A stretch of 64,000 nt of DNA from Flavobacteriaceae bacterium GSB9. Lineage in GTDB: Bacteria > Bacteroidota > Bacteroidia > Flavobacteriales > Flavobacteriaceae. The position numbers and the translations under genes are program-made. A model generated the notes under the pieces. It searched no databases. It worked only from the letters and a program-made list of their open reading frames with translations, and had not been told where the DNA came from. Below are positions 8,901 through 16,548 of the stretch, one piece after another. The stretch spans positions 2,046,001-2,110,000 of the forward strand of contig CP062007.1 in assembly GCA_022749295.1 (NCBI GenBank). The letters are read 5' to 3'. How positions within the stretch are numbered: the stretch's first letter is position 1; each line of letters starts with the position of its first letter.

Positions 8901-9376
8901 ACGAAAGAATGCTAAAACCAGAATTGCAAGGTATTGAAGATTATGTTGATGGTATAAACAACATTGTTGAAGCTCAACAAAAAGTTGCCCTTAACTATTT
9001 TGAAGATGGCAGTATTGATGCCGCCATACCGCCTTTAAAAATACTGTTGCACATTATGGCTTATGGAAATTATGAAGGCAAAAGCATTAGCGACCCCGAA
9101 TTACGAAAGTATTTTGACAGAGACTATGTTTTAGATGCCGATTGGTACAAAGAACGATTGGCATTAAAACAACAAAAAGACATTAAATACTACGGCGACC
9201 AAATTGATTATTTAGAAGCCTTTGTAGCAGACCCTAATAATGACAACTTAGTTGCCGAAATGAACATAAAACAACGTTTGGAAAATGTCCAACAGTTATA
9301 CAACAGAGTAAAATCTGAAGAATATCTCAAAGGTTTAGTGGGCACAATAGGTGCAGACCCCTTGTACCGAAAATAA
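5909..9376 (+). CDS. probable PPi-type phosphoenolpyruvate carboxykinase
   Basis: A 1155-residue soluble protein starting at GTG 5909 (no upstream ATG in frame). It has no resemblance to standard ATP- or GTP-PEPCK over most of its length. A glycine-rich loop SGGGKSEISK (residues ~489-498) and the stretch ADNYYGYSKKE (from ~329) followed by EEEHAGGA (from ~355) match what I recall of the PPi-type PEPCK family, proteins of about 1100-1200 residues first found in Entamoeba and Propionibacterium. That family interconverts oxaloacetate + PPi and PEP + CO2 + Pi. The assignment rests on memory of the family, not a search. Single gene with its own terminator. A conventional ATP-PEPCK is encoded at 43972-45588. 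Confidence 0.62.
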   Translation: MDNATTPETRKDIIQFINLQLAAIGQPIFRDKNDSKEKFCDPEFEKTTRPLIMSLREKSRLLADHLSPADSRIQNFIDDYLKDIEVNKSYKLPNDTLILSKKGQAREASLPPDGDSFESDLVNSKRLKQGILNNPLHDKRTTKGTFHIVEGPLPVPLDKKEVPKVVLAHFLNAAFKPSEELNTLPFTSSQEKRAKTMVSMLLRPVVCPEVKGVIAEKSLEVRFFAPGSLVSNLDFVENIFGNAGNPNLAHNDAALDPEHWTGHTGCIILAPQLLKLKKKDVGLPHFKDATDRQKKDGMCWTDENELYNDGGAFKITCRDDRGVVVTLIADNYYGYSKKEIKTQISYSANLYGLAEEEHAGGAIAYARRVMGDTVNCNDYNQYYGLDHTFEDVKNLLGDRIEVKPENYAIDKKYPNIVYIPESSYFNTNTNSITWNHKGKEQKLKLSPFKTYIHPSGNKLRLEKHKSINLWRMIETYPEGVFCHKPCTVSGGGKSEISKSMQNAITYSVFNIHDIEEDFKKADEIIEFNYSTRWKDKDPNRPKSRSLLSEKRTLGSVVKLLTPSEENSDEFNEWLRNIPVHVRSLVLFVKRLFRQAHGANLNWKDMMTVDIINGDKGTALLYNHTPVVGSYVRIGFNQQGNWMLNKLRSDFSACEKIQTEDDITASITLPRNKFKALNPEYPNKSVKVLTNCEAHLFQRPDEAIVRGYDKGAELDIISDGRFLTNYEMLTKKDAIEIYEDTINFDKYTQPVKDFIEDIIKNDDDDVQFVLPSHPRIVEDGLPTKNPRYLEPNRFYNETEASYISDMGVRLKRKIKLDDPVIHVVNAVLPGRRNNPVDKEAGIRPLAVYNPIHYQETPELFMDFICSLTGKSPSTTGAGTEGALTKAPFNMLTPTTDLNNALLSHILTESNGFSTAAGYIGAENKIDHDVSLLIPEIWARMAPEDRDPNNLISNGSLEKIEDFEYEGKTILASRLGYRITKTFALLCLNRLFDEPTAVFNERMLKPELQGIEDYVDGINNIVEAQQKVALNYFEDGSIDAAIPPLKILLHIMAYGNYEGKSISDPELRKYFDRDYVLDADWYKERLALKQQKDIKYYGDQIDYLEAFVADPNNDNLVAEMNIKQRLENVQQLYNRVKSEEYLKGLVGTIGADPLYRK

Positions 9377-9445
9377 ATATGGTGACTAATTTCAAATTTT
9401 AGTATGATGCTGGATTAGTCTAAATAAGCACTGCTAAAATCAATA

Positions 9446-9474
9446 AAAGCGTTTCGTTTTGAAACGCTTTTTTG
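9446..9474 (+). terminator. terminator after the PEPCK-like gene
   Basis: AAAGCGTTTC (9446-9455) pairs perfectly with GAAACGCTTT (9461-9470) around GTTTT, followed by further T residues. It lies 70 bp after the stop at 9376. Confidence 0.85.
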
Positions 9475-9490
9475 TTTACATTTACTTTGT

Positions 9491-10299
9491 ATGTTTTCAT
9501 CTAAAAAAATACTGGATAACGCTTATAAAAATGAAAAAGTTATTGATTTTGACGACGACAGCAAATTCATTTTATTTAGCGACTGCCACCGCGGAGACAA
9601 TAGTTTTGCTAACGATTTTGCCAATAACCGCAATATTTATTTTCATGCCTTAAAACATTATTACGCTGAAGGCTTTCAGTATTGCGAACTTGACGATGGC
9701 GATGAACTTTAGAAAATTTATCGTTTGAATCCATTCTTAGCGCCCATAAAACGTGTACATGCTCATGAAACTCTTTCATAAGGACAAAAAGCTACACATG
9801 ATATGGGGCAACCACGATATGGCTTATCTCGATCCTAATTATGTAAAGAAAACTTATCTTCTTATTTCGATCCAAAAACAGGACAAGACGAAGAACTTTT
9901 TAAAGATATTACCTACAATAAGTCGTCATTTTAAAACACGGTGTAACGGGCCAAGAAGTGTTTTTAACTCACGGCCATCAAGCCGATTGGTGGAATTTTC
10001 TGTTTTGGAAATGGAGCCGTTTTATGGTGCAAATACTTTGGAAACCATTAAACGTTATGGGAATTTCAGCCCCTACAAGCCCTGCAAAAAACTACAAAGA
10101 GCTCACTAAAGTTGAACGTAGAACAAAGCACTGGATTACAGAAAATAACAATCTACTAGCTATTGTTGGTCATACCCACCGGCCACGATTTCCAGAACCA
10201 GGGGATATTGTTTTTTTTAACGACGGCAGCTGTGTTCACCCCAGAAGTATAAGCGGTATTGAAATTGAAAATGGTAAAATCTCATTAATTAAGTGGTAA
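9491..10299 (+). pseudogene. metallophosphoesterase (LpxH-like fold), multiply frameshifted
   Basis: Pieces of one calcineurin-like phosphoesterase occur in order but in changing frames. FSDCHRGDNS and DDGDEL come first (stop at 9710-9712), then NLSFESILSAHK, then LHMIWGNHD, then SSYFDPKTGQDEEL, then FLTHGHQADWW and IVGHTHRPRF to the stop at 10297-10299. The frames used (start position modulo 3) run 2, 1, 0, 2, 1, so every step equals loss of one base: four single-base deletions. All metal-binding motifs of the family (DxH, GDxxE-like, GNHD, THGH, GHTH) remain readable. An intact product would be about 270 residues. Either a recent pseudogene or a cluster of sequencing errors. Confidence 0.8.
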
Positions 10300-10382
10300 A
10301 TTGCCACAAAAGACAATGGCATACTGCAAATAGTTAGAGTGTTATTGAGGGGGCCTCGACGACTAATTGACTACAAAACGGC

Positions 10383-10709
10383 TTAACTTTCAGGAGCAAG
10401 TTCTACTTCAAGCCCCTCCATTTCAGGTGTCATTTGAATTTGACACCCCAATCGGCTGTTATCCTTTACATCGAAAGCTTCGGCCAACATCGCATCCTCA
10501 TCATCGCTCATTTCAGGCAAATCATGATTGCTTAAAACGTAACATTGGCATGACGCGCACATAGCCATACCACCACAAATTCCAATAGTTCCTTCTGGAG
10601 CAAGCTCATACGAACGAACAACTTCCATAAGGTTCATAGCCATATCAGTTGGCGCCAAAATTTCATGTTTCACTCCGTCCCTATCTGTAATGTTTACTTT
10701 AATGTCCAT
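10383..10709 (-). CDS. 2Fe-2S ferredoxin, adrenodoxin type
   Basis: A 108-residue electron carrier. The cluster ligands are visible as C-x5-C-x2-C in GICGGMAMCASC plus a fourth Cys in RLGCQIQ. The acidic segment MSDDEDAMLAEAFDV is typical of adrenodoxin-like ferredoxins. It is convergent with the metallophosphoesterase pseudogene and transcribed away from the rseC-rnf operon. The 289-bp gap between it and rseC (10710-10998) is very AT-rich and holds the dyad described at 10925. Its partner is unknown. Confidence 0.9.
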   Translation of the reverse strand: MDIKVNITDRDGVKHEILAPTDMAMNLMEVVRSYELAPEGTIGICGGMAMCASCQCYVLSNHDLPEMSDDEDAMLAEAFDVKDNSRLGCQIQMTPEMEGLEVELAPES

Positions 10710-10924
10710 CCTACCGCTATTGTTTAAAAACTTTAAGTGTATATGCTCAGTGATTTTTTAAAAATCTGGGCAAAAATAAAACATAATTTACTATTATCAA
10801 ATTATTTCCCTATAAATCTTATAGGATTAATAGGTTTTAAAATTTAATTCTTTATAAAACAAACCTTTACACACTATTTCCCTTTAATAAATTTAAGTAT
10901 ATTTTTTAAAACAATAACAATTCC

Positions 10925-10967
10925 TGACATAAATCATAAAATTCGAATGCTGATTATAGTACTTTAA
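10925..10967 (+). promoter_or_regulatory. CRP/FNR-like dyad and weak -7 box of the rseC-rnf operon
   Basis: TGACATAAATCA (10925-10936, form TGAC-N4-RTCA) is centred at 10930.5. The best -7 candidate, TACTTTAA (10960-10967, TAnnTTTG with two mismatches), is centred 33 bp downstream. With the -7 box at -7 the dyad would be near -40, the class II activator position. The same dyad and spacing occur at korA, the ferredoxin at 19569, and nifJ. Confidence 0.5.
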
Positions 10968-10998
10968 CCAAGTAATTTGATGTAACTATCTAGTAGCT

Positions 10999-11430
10999 GT
11001 GGAAACTCAAATAAAAAATAAGGACACTTTTGTTCATTCTGGTGTTATTTCTAAAATTTCTGGAGAATCTGTTATTGTTACCTTAGAACAAAACATACAC
11101 TGCGAATCGTGCAAAGCAAAAGCATCATGTGGTATTTCAGAGTCTGTAACAAAAGAGGTCATTGTATATAATGCAAAAGACCCTTTTAAAGTTAATGAAC
11201 AAGTACAGGTTGTACTGAAAAAAACTTTGGGCTTTAAAGCCGTGTTTTGGGCTTATGTTTTCCCCTTCTTATTAATGCTTTTCACCTTAATAATTGCTTC
11301 TACTTTTTTAACTGAATGGGTAGCAGGAGTACTATCTATTTTGGTGTTATTGCCATATTACTTAACTCTCTATTACCTTAAAAACAATTTTAAAAGTGTT
11401 TTTAAAATTTCAATATTAAAACAAAGTTGA
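10999..11430 (+). CDS. rseC: RseC/SoxR-reducing-system family membrane protein
   Basis: A 143-residue protein starting at GTG 10999, the first gene of the Rnf operon. The N-terminal soluble part has the conserved Cys cluster HCESCKAKASCG (RseC family, PF04246). Two membrane segments follow at about residues 78-98 and 100-120. RseC proteins accompany Rnf/Rsx complexes and have been linked to SoxR reduction in E. coli; the role here is probably Rnf assembly or accessory. The stop overlaps the rnfB leader, with the rnfB ATG 3 nt after it. Confidence 0.85.
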   Translation: METQIKNKDTFVHSGVISKISGESVIVTLEQNIHCESCKAKASCGISESVTKEVIVYNAKDPFKVNEQVQVVLKKTLGFKAVFWAYVFPFLLMLFTLIIASTFLTEWVAGVLSILVLLPYYLTLYYLKNNFKSVFKISILKQS

Positions 11431-11432
11431 GC

Positions 11433-12335
11433 ATGACCGTTTCAATATTAAATAGTGTTTTGTTATTAGCTTCCTTAGGAGTTATTGCAGCCGTTGTTCT
11501 TTACGTAGTTTCCAAGAAGTTTTACGTTTATGAAGACCCCCTAATTACTGAAGTTGACGAAATATTGCCTGCAGCCAATTGTGGTGGGTGTGGGTCGCCT
11601 GGTTGTAAGGCCTTTGCTGAAAAACTTGTGGCATCGGAAGATATTTCAGACCTATTCTGCCCTGTTGGGGGTAACGATGTTATGAAGCAGGTTTCTGAAA
11701 TTTTAGGCAAGGAAGTAGCAGAACAAGACCCTACTGTAGCCGTAATGCTATGCCAAGGAGGTTGTGATGTACGCCCTAAAACCACAGAATACCAAGGCCC
11801 AAGATCTTGCGCAATATCTGCCATGGTCTACAGTGGAGAAACCGATTGTCAATACGGTTGTTTAGGTGATGGCGATTGTGTTACTGTTTGCGACTTTGAA
11901 GCCATGTATATAGATGATTCCACTGGTTTACCTGTAATTATTACAGATAAATGTACCTCCTGCGGTGCCTGTGTTAAAGCTTGCCCCAGAGATATTATAG
12001 AAATGCGCCCCCGTAATAAGCGTGACCTAAAAATTTTTGTTGGTTGCCTAAATGAAGATAAGGCAGGAATAGCTAAAAAAGCATGTGAAGTGGCATGCAT
12101 TGGATGCTCTAAATGTGATGATATTTGCCCCAAAGACGCTATTACTATGGAAAATAATTTAGCGTATATAGATGCTGAATTGTGTACCTTATGTAGAAAA
12201 TGTGTTGCAGTCTGTCCAACAAATTCCATCATAGAAACTAATTTTCCACCGAAAAAAGTAAAAGTGCCAAAAAAAGATAAAGTAGCTGTTGCCGAAGCAA
12301 ATGTACAACCCAAAAACTCAAAAACAGATGCTTAA
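11433..12335 (+). CDS. rnfB: Rnf complex subunit B, multi-cluster ferredoxin
   Basis: Rnf subunit that passes electrons from ferredoxin into the complex. From ATG 11433 it is 300 residues (an in-frame TTG lies at 11427). Order: an N-terminal membrane helix (residues ~5-26); an Fe-S domain with C50, C53 and C58 (NCGGCGSPGC) and a further Cys at LFCP; a second Cys-rich block around CQGGC and QYGCLGDGDC; then three ferredoxin-type motifs CTSCGACVKACP, CIGCSKCDDICP and CTLCRKCVAVCP. It is much longer than proteobacterial RnfB (about 190), as in other Bacteroidota. The tail is Lys-rich. Confidence 0.95.
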   Translation: MTVSILNSVLLLASLGVIAAVVLYVVSKKFYVYEDPLITEVDEILPAANCGGCGSPGCKAFAEKLVASEDISDLFCPVGGNDVMKQVSEILGKEVAEQDPTVAVMLCQGGCDVRPKTTEYQGPRSCAISAMVYSGETDCQYGCLGDGDCVTVCDFEAMYIDDSTGLPVIITDKCTSCGACVKACPRDIIEMRPRNKRDLKIFVGCLNEDKAGIAKKACEVACIGCSKCDDICPKDAITMENNLAYIDAELCTLCRKCVAVCPTNSIIETNFPPKKVKVPKKDKVAVAEANVQPKNSKTDA

Positions 12336-13656
12336 AACATTTCCAAAAGGCGGTATTCATCCCCCAGAAAACAAGATAACCTCTTCAAAAGGCATTAAAA
12401 AAATGCCAGTGCCCAAAGTGGTTTATGTACCCATAGCTCAACATATTGGTATTCCTTCAGAAATAATAGTAAACCAAAAAGATAAAGTTGAAATTGGCCA
12501 AGTCATCGCAAAATCTGGTGGGTTTGTATCATCAAACATCCATTCCCCAGTAGCGGGAACCGTCACGAAACTGGATATGATTATTGATACCAGCGGCTAT
12601 AAAAAACAATGCATTGTCATCAGAACCGACCAAAAAAACGAATCTAATTTTGAGGAGGTTGAATATCCTTTAAAAACCGAAATTGAAGCGGATGCCAAAG
12701 ATATTCTTCAAAAAATAAACGATTTTGGTATTGTCGGTCTTGGTGGAGCCACATTTCCTTCACATGTAAAATTGCATGTTAAAGAAGGGGCCAAATTAGA
12801 CCACCTTATTATTAATGGTGTAGAATGTGAGCCTTATTTAACAGCCGACCACCGATTAATGCTCGAAAAAGCCAAAGAAATAGTCGTTGGCATTAAAATA
12901 TTGCTCAAAGCTTTAAACCTTAACAAAGCTGTTATTGGTATTGAAAACAACAAAAAGGATGCCATCAAGCTCTTTAAAAACCTTACCAAAAACGACCATA
13001 CCATTAAAGTAGCGGCATTACAAGTAAAATATCCCCAAGGTGGCGAAAAGCAATTAATCCATGCCATTTTAAAAAGAGAAGTTCCAAAAAATGGATTACC
13101 TCTTGACGTTGGTGTTATCGTACATAATGTCGGGACTGTTTTTTCCATTTACCAAGCCATTCAACACGACAAACCTTTAATTGAACGTGTCGTAACAGTT
13201 ACTGGGAAAAAACTAGAAAATGCGTCGAATTATTGGGTGAAAATTGGAACACCTATTAAAGACCTAGTAGAAGAAGTAGGCGGTTTGCCCGAAGGCACAA
13301 GAAAAATAGTTAACGGAGGCCCAATGATGGGTAAAGCCATAAAAAACTTGGATGTACCCGTTACCAAAGGAACTTCTGGGATTTTAGTTATTTCGGAAGA
13401 CGAAGCTAGCCGAGGCGAACCCAAAAACTGTATCCGCTGTAGTGAGTGCATTAATGTTTGCCCAATGGGACTAGAACCTCATTTGCTCATGAATCTTTCT
13501 GAAAAAGGCATGTATGAAAAAGCATCATACGAAGATATAATGACCTGTATTGAGTGTGGTTCTTGCAGTTATGTTTGCCCTTCTCACCGTCCATTACTCG
13601 ATTACATAAGGTTTGGAAAAAATATTGTTAAAAAACTAAACACTTCCAAAAACTAG
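12328..13656 (+). CDS. rnfC: Rnf complex subunit C, NADH-binding
   Basis: RnfC carries the FMN/NADH site of the Rnf ion pump. ATG 12328 is preferred because the family start is MLKTFPKGGIHPP; it overlaps the end of rnfB by 8 nt, suggesting translational coupling. In-frame alternatives are ATG 12301 and TTG 12289. Order: a biotinyl-like N-terminal fold, a Rossmann NADH/FMN domain with IVGLGGATFPSHVK and NGVECEPYLTADHR, an SLBB domain, then two 4Fe-4S motifs, CIRCSECINVCP and CIECGSCSYVCP, near the C terminus. Length 442 residues. Confidence 0.96.
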   Translation: MLKTFPKGGIHPPENKITSSKGIKKMPVPKVVYVPIAQHIGIPSEIIVNQKDKVEIGQVIAKSGGFVSSNIHSPVAGTVTKLDMIIDTSGYKKQCIVIRTDQKNESNFEEVEYPLKTEIEADAKDILQKINDFGIVGLGGATFPSHVKLHVKEGAKLDHLIINGVECEPYLTADHRLMLEKAKEIVVGIKILLKALNLNKAVIGIENNKKDAIKLFKNLTKNDHTIKVAALQVKYPQGGEKQLIHAILKREVPKNGLPLDVGVIVHNVGTVFSIYQAIQHDKPLIERVVTVTGKKLENASNYWVKIGTPIKDLVEEVGGLPEGTRKIVNGGPMMGKAIKNLDVPVTKGTSGILVISEDEASRGEPKNCIRCSECINVCPMGLEPHLLMNLSEKGMYEKASYEDIMTCIECGSCSYVCPSHRPLLDYIRFGKNIVKKLNTSKN

Positions 13657-13658
13657 AT

Positions 13659-14669
13659 ATGAGCGCTCAACCAATTATAGTATCTGCCTCGCCGCATGTC
13701 CACTCCGATAGGACTTCAAAAAAGCTTATGTATGACGTTGTCATCGCATTAATACCTGCATTTTTGGTTTCTATATATGTGTTTGGACCCAGCGCCTTGA
13801 TTGTAACAACTGTTGCCATTTCGTCATGTATTTTATTCGAATATTTAATTCAAAAATATCTTTTTAAAGCTGAAGTAACTGTGGGTGATGGTTCTGCGTT
13901 ACTTACAGGTGTTTTGTTGGCATTCAACTTACCTTCAAGCCTCCCTATTTGGATGGTTATTGTTGGTGGTTTGGTGGCCATAGGTATTGGCAAATTATCG
14001 TTTGGCGGCCTGGGCTTTAACATTTTTAATCCGGCATTGGTGGGGCGCGTGTTTTTACTCGTTTCATTCCCGGTACAAATGACTATGTGGCCCACAGCCG
14101 TTGAAAACAACACCTCTTTAGTTGATGCTGTAACTGGAGCCACCTCTTTGGGCACCATAAAAGAAGGGCTAATGGCAGGCAAAACCATGACTGAAATTAG
14201 CGCAAAAATTCCTTCTGCTATGGATATGCTGTTTGGTGTAACAAGTGGTTCTTTAGGAGAAATGTCGGCGTTAGCCTTATTGCTTGGTGGTATATATTTA
14301 ATTGTTAGAAAAGTTATTTCATGGCATATCCCGGTAATCCTTCTGGCCACTATGGCCTTTTTTACAGGTGTTTTTTGGACAGTTAATCCAGAACAATATG
14401 CCAATCCACTTATCCATATTTTATCTGGTGGCGCCATTTTAGGAGCCTTTTATATGGCAACCGATTTGGTTACGAGTCCCATGACAAAAAAAGGCATGGC
14501 TGTTTTCGCCATTGGCATTGGCGTAATAACGGTTTTAATTAGACTTTTTGGAGCTTATCCCGAAGGCATTTCGTTTGCCATTTTAATCATGAACGCTTTT
14601 GTTCCTTTAATTAACAAATATTTTAAACCACGAAGATTTGGTTCTAAAATAAAAGCTAAAATCGTGTAA
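13659..14669 (+). CDS. rnfD: Rnf complex subunit D, flavinylated membrane subunit
   Basis: A 336-residue polytopic membrane subunit with many hydrophobic helices. The flavinylation motif DAVTGATS places the covalent FMN on Thr162. It starts 2 nt after rnfC and ends 2 nt before rnfG. The glycine-rich GGLGFNIFNPALVGRVF and the helix YMATDLVTSPMTKKG are typical of the RnfD/NqrB family. The presence of RnfB and the ferredoxin-type RnfC identify the operon as Rnf rather than Nqr. Confidence 0.95.
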   Translation: MSAQPIIVSASPHVHSDRTSKKLMYDVVIALIPAFLVSIYVFGPSALIVTTVAISSCILFEYLIQKYLFKAEVTVGDGSALLTGVLLAFNLPSSLPIWMVIVGGLVAIGIGKLSFGGLGFNIFNPALVGRVFLLVSFPVQMTMWPTAVENNTSLVDAVTGATSLGTIKEGLMAGKTMTEISAKIPSAMDMLFGVTSGSLGEMSALALLLGGIYLIVRKVISWHIPVILLATMAFFTGVFWTVNPEQYANPLIHILSGGAILGAFYMATDLVTSPMTKKGMAVFAIGIGVITVLIRLFGAYPEGISFAILIMNAFVPLINKYFKPRRFGSKIKAKIV

Positions 14670-14671
14670 TT

Positions 14672-15265
14672 ATGAGCAAGAAAGAATCAACATTCTTAAA
14701 TATGACCGTGTCTCTTTTATTGATCACACTCATATCTGGTTTTGCATTAGGCTTTGTAAATGATTTAACCATTGAACCAAAAGCCAAAGCCAAACTAGAA
14801 AAAAAAATAAACGCCATAAAACAAGTGCTGCCCGAGTTCAATAACAACCCTGTTAAAGATCTAAAAAAAGTAAAATTGGAAACTGCAACCGATAGCATAG
14901 AAGTTTATCCTGCTTATAATAATGAAGAATTTGTTGGAGCCGCAGTAACTGGTTTTTCTGAAAAAGGGTTTAGTGGACTCGTTAAAATTATGGTTGGATT
15001 TAAACCAGATGGTTCCATTAGAAACATTGCGGTTTTGGAGCAGAAAGAAACACCTGGCTTAGGCACAAAAATGAAAGACGAAAGTTTTCTGCAACAATTC
15101 AGAAACAAAAACCCTAACACTTTCAACATAATGGTTAAAAAAGATGGTGGAGAAGTGGATGCCTTAACAGGTGCAACCATAAGCTCAAGGGCCTTTACAG
15201 AAGCTGCGCATATGGCTTACAACGTATTTTTAGAAAACAAAGATGCCTTCAAGCCGTCTAAATAA
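14672..15265 (+). CDS. rnfG: Rnf complex subunit G, FMN-binding
   Basis: A 197-residue protein with one N-terminal membrane anchor (residues ~10-30) and a periplasmic FMN-binding domain (PF04205). The flavinylation motif DALTGATISS (residues 163-172) places FMN on Thr169. Flavinylation needs ApbE, which I do not find in this window. It carries electrons between RnfD and the other membrane subunits. Confidence 0.95.
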   Translation: MSKKESTFLNMTVSLLLITLISGFALGFVNDLTIEPKAKAKLEKKINAIKQVLPEFNNNPVKDLKKVKLETATDSIEVYPAYNNEEFVGAAVTGFSEKGFSGLVKIMVGFKPDGSIRNIAVLEQKETPGLGTKMKDESFLQQFRNKNPNTFNIMVKKDGGEVDALTGATISSRAFTEAAHMAYNVFLENKDAFKPSK

Positions 15266-15273
15266 CAAGAATC

Positions 15274-15879
15274 ATGGCAAACGATATAAATCAAAAACAA
15301 AATTTCCTAAAAGGCATCATCAAAGAGAATCCTATTTTCGTGATGCTTTTGGGTATGTGCCCTACTTTGGGTGTAACCTCATCGGCATTTAATGGATTGG
15401 GCATGGGCGTTGCCACTTTGTTTGTACTTTTAATGTCAAACATTGTGGTATCATTAGTAAAAGCCCAAATCCCAAGTAAAGTTCGTATCCCTGCTTTTAT
15501 CATTATTATCGCCTCTTTTGTTACGATAGTTGAAATGGTTTTGGAAGCCTTTATTCCATTTTTATATGAACAACTCGGGATATTTATTCCTTTAATTGTG
15601 GTAAACTGTTTGATACTTGGTAGAGCTGAAGCGTTTGCTTCAAAAAACAATTTGATATCTTCTATTCTTGATGCCTTGGGTATGGGGCTTGGTTTTGTTT
15701 TGGCTCTTACGGTTTTAGGTGCTGTTCGCGAAATACTTGGCAATGGTAGTTTATTTGGTTTATCCTTTGTTCCAGAAAATGCCAACACGTTTATACTTTT
15801 TATTTTACCTCCGGGTGCATTTATTGCCCTAGCTTATTTAACTGCCGTTTTTAACAAACTAACATCTAAAACTGCTTAA
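15274..15879 (+). CDS. rnfE: Rnf complex subunit E
   Basis: A 201-residue integral membrane subunit with about six helices, paralogous to RnfA. The family signature FLKGIIKENPIFVMLLGMCPTLGVT holds the conserved membrane Cys of the LGMCP motif; RnfA carries its counterpart in LGICP. Together the pair bind a membrane Fe-S site and form part of the ion channel. It starts 8 nt after rnfG and ends 2 nt before rnfA. Confidence 0.95.
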   Translation: MANDINQKQNFLKGIIKENPIFVMLLGMCPTLGVTSSAFNGLGMGVATLFVLLMSNIVVSLVKAQIPSKVRIPAFIIIIASFVTIVEMVLEAFIPFLYEQLGIFIPLIVVNCLILGRAEAFASKNNLISSILDALGMGLGFVLALTVLGAVREILGNGSLFGLSFVPENANTFILFILPPGAFIALAYLTAVFNKLTSKTA

Positions 15880-15881
15880 CC

Positions 15882-16457
15882 ATGGATTACTTAATTATAC
15901 TTATAGCAGCCGTTTTCGTAAACAATATTGTTTTGTCTCAGTTTTTGGGCATTTGTCCATTTTTAGGAGTTTCCAATAAGGTTTCAACCTCAATAGGCAT
16001 GTCTGGAGCTGTTTTATTTGTTATGACCATAGCCACTACTGTAACATATTTACTACATGAATATGTTTTAATTCCAAGTGGTTTAAACTATTTAAGAACC
16101 ATAACTTTTATTTTGGTGATTGCTGCATTGGTACAAATGGTTGAAATTATTTTGAAAAAAGTAAGTCCGGCATTGTATCAAGCTCTTGGCGTTTTTCTTC
16201 CTTTAATTACAACAAACTGTGCGGTTTTGGGCGTTGCCATTTTAGCTTTAGGATTAGAAGATAGCAACTTGTTAAAAGCGGTTTTCTATGCCATATCAAA
16301 CTCTCTGGGTTTTGGATTGGCTTTAATTGTTTTTGCTAGCATCAGAGAAGAATTAGAGCTTGCCAATATTCCAGAAGACATGAAAGGCGTGCCCATTAAT
16401 TTATTGGTTGCTGGTCTTTTATCATTGGCCTTTTTAGGATTTACTGCATTGGTATAA
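15882..16457 (+). CDS. rnfA: Rnf complex subunit A
   Basis: A 191-residue membrane subunit with about six helices; last gene of rseC-rnfBCDGEA. The family signatures VNNIVLSQFLGICPFLGVS and LPLITTNCAVLGVAI contain the membrane-embedded Cys residues. The gene order B-C-D-G-E-A is the Bacteroidota/Clostridia-like arrangement. The 91 bp to the convergent korB has no strong hairpin; only a weak CCTTTT...AAAAAGG pairing is visible. Confidence 0.95.
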   Translation: MDYLIILIAAVFVNNIVLSQFLGICPFLGVSNKVSTSIGMSGAVLFVMTIATTVTYLLHEYVLIPSGLNYLRTITFILVIAALVQMVEIILKKVSPALYQALGVFLPLITTNCAVLGVAILALGLEDSNLLKAVFYAISNSLGFGLALIVFASIREELELANIPEDMKGVPINLLVAGLLSLAFLGFTALV

Positions 16458-16548
16458 ACCTTCAATTTATAATACCTTAATAAGAAAACACCTCCTTTTA
16501 TAATAATTTGAAAAAGGCATTTTTAATTTGAGTTAGTCAACTATTAAA

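Noticed and set aside
9459-9653. Open frame overlapping the start of the metallophosphoesterase locus
   Set aside because: It runs through the terminator hairpin and lies out of frame with the conserved motifs; a shadow frame.
10320-10382. GAGGGGGCCTC hairpin between the pseudogene and the 2Fe-2S ferredoxin
   Set aside because: Stem of only four base pairs and no T run; not supportable as a terminator.
11849-12313. Long open frames on the strand opposite to rnfB, rnfD and nifJ
   Set aside because: No family motifs, no start signals, and they mirror the codon pattern of well-supported genes on the other strand.
16458-16548. Terminator between rnfA and korB
   Set aside because: Only a weak CCTTTT...AAAAAGG pairing; no convincing stem.
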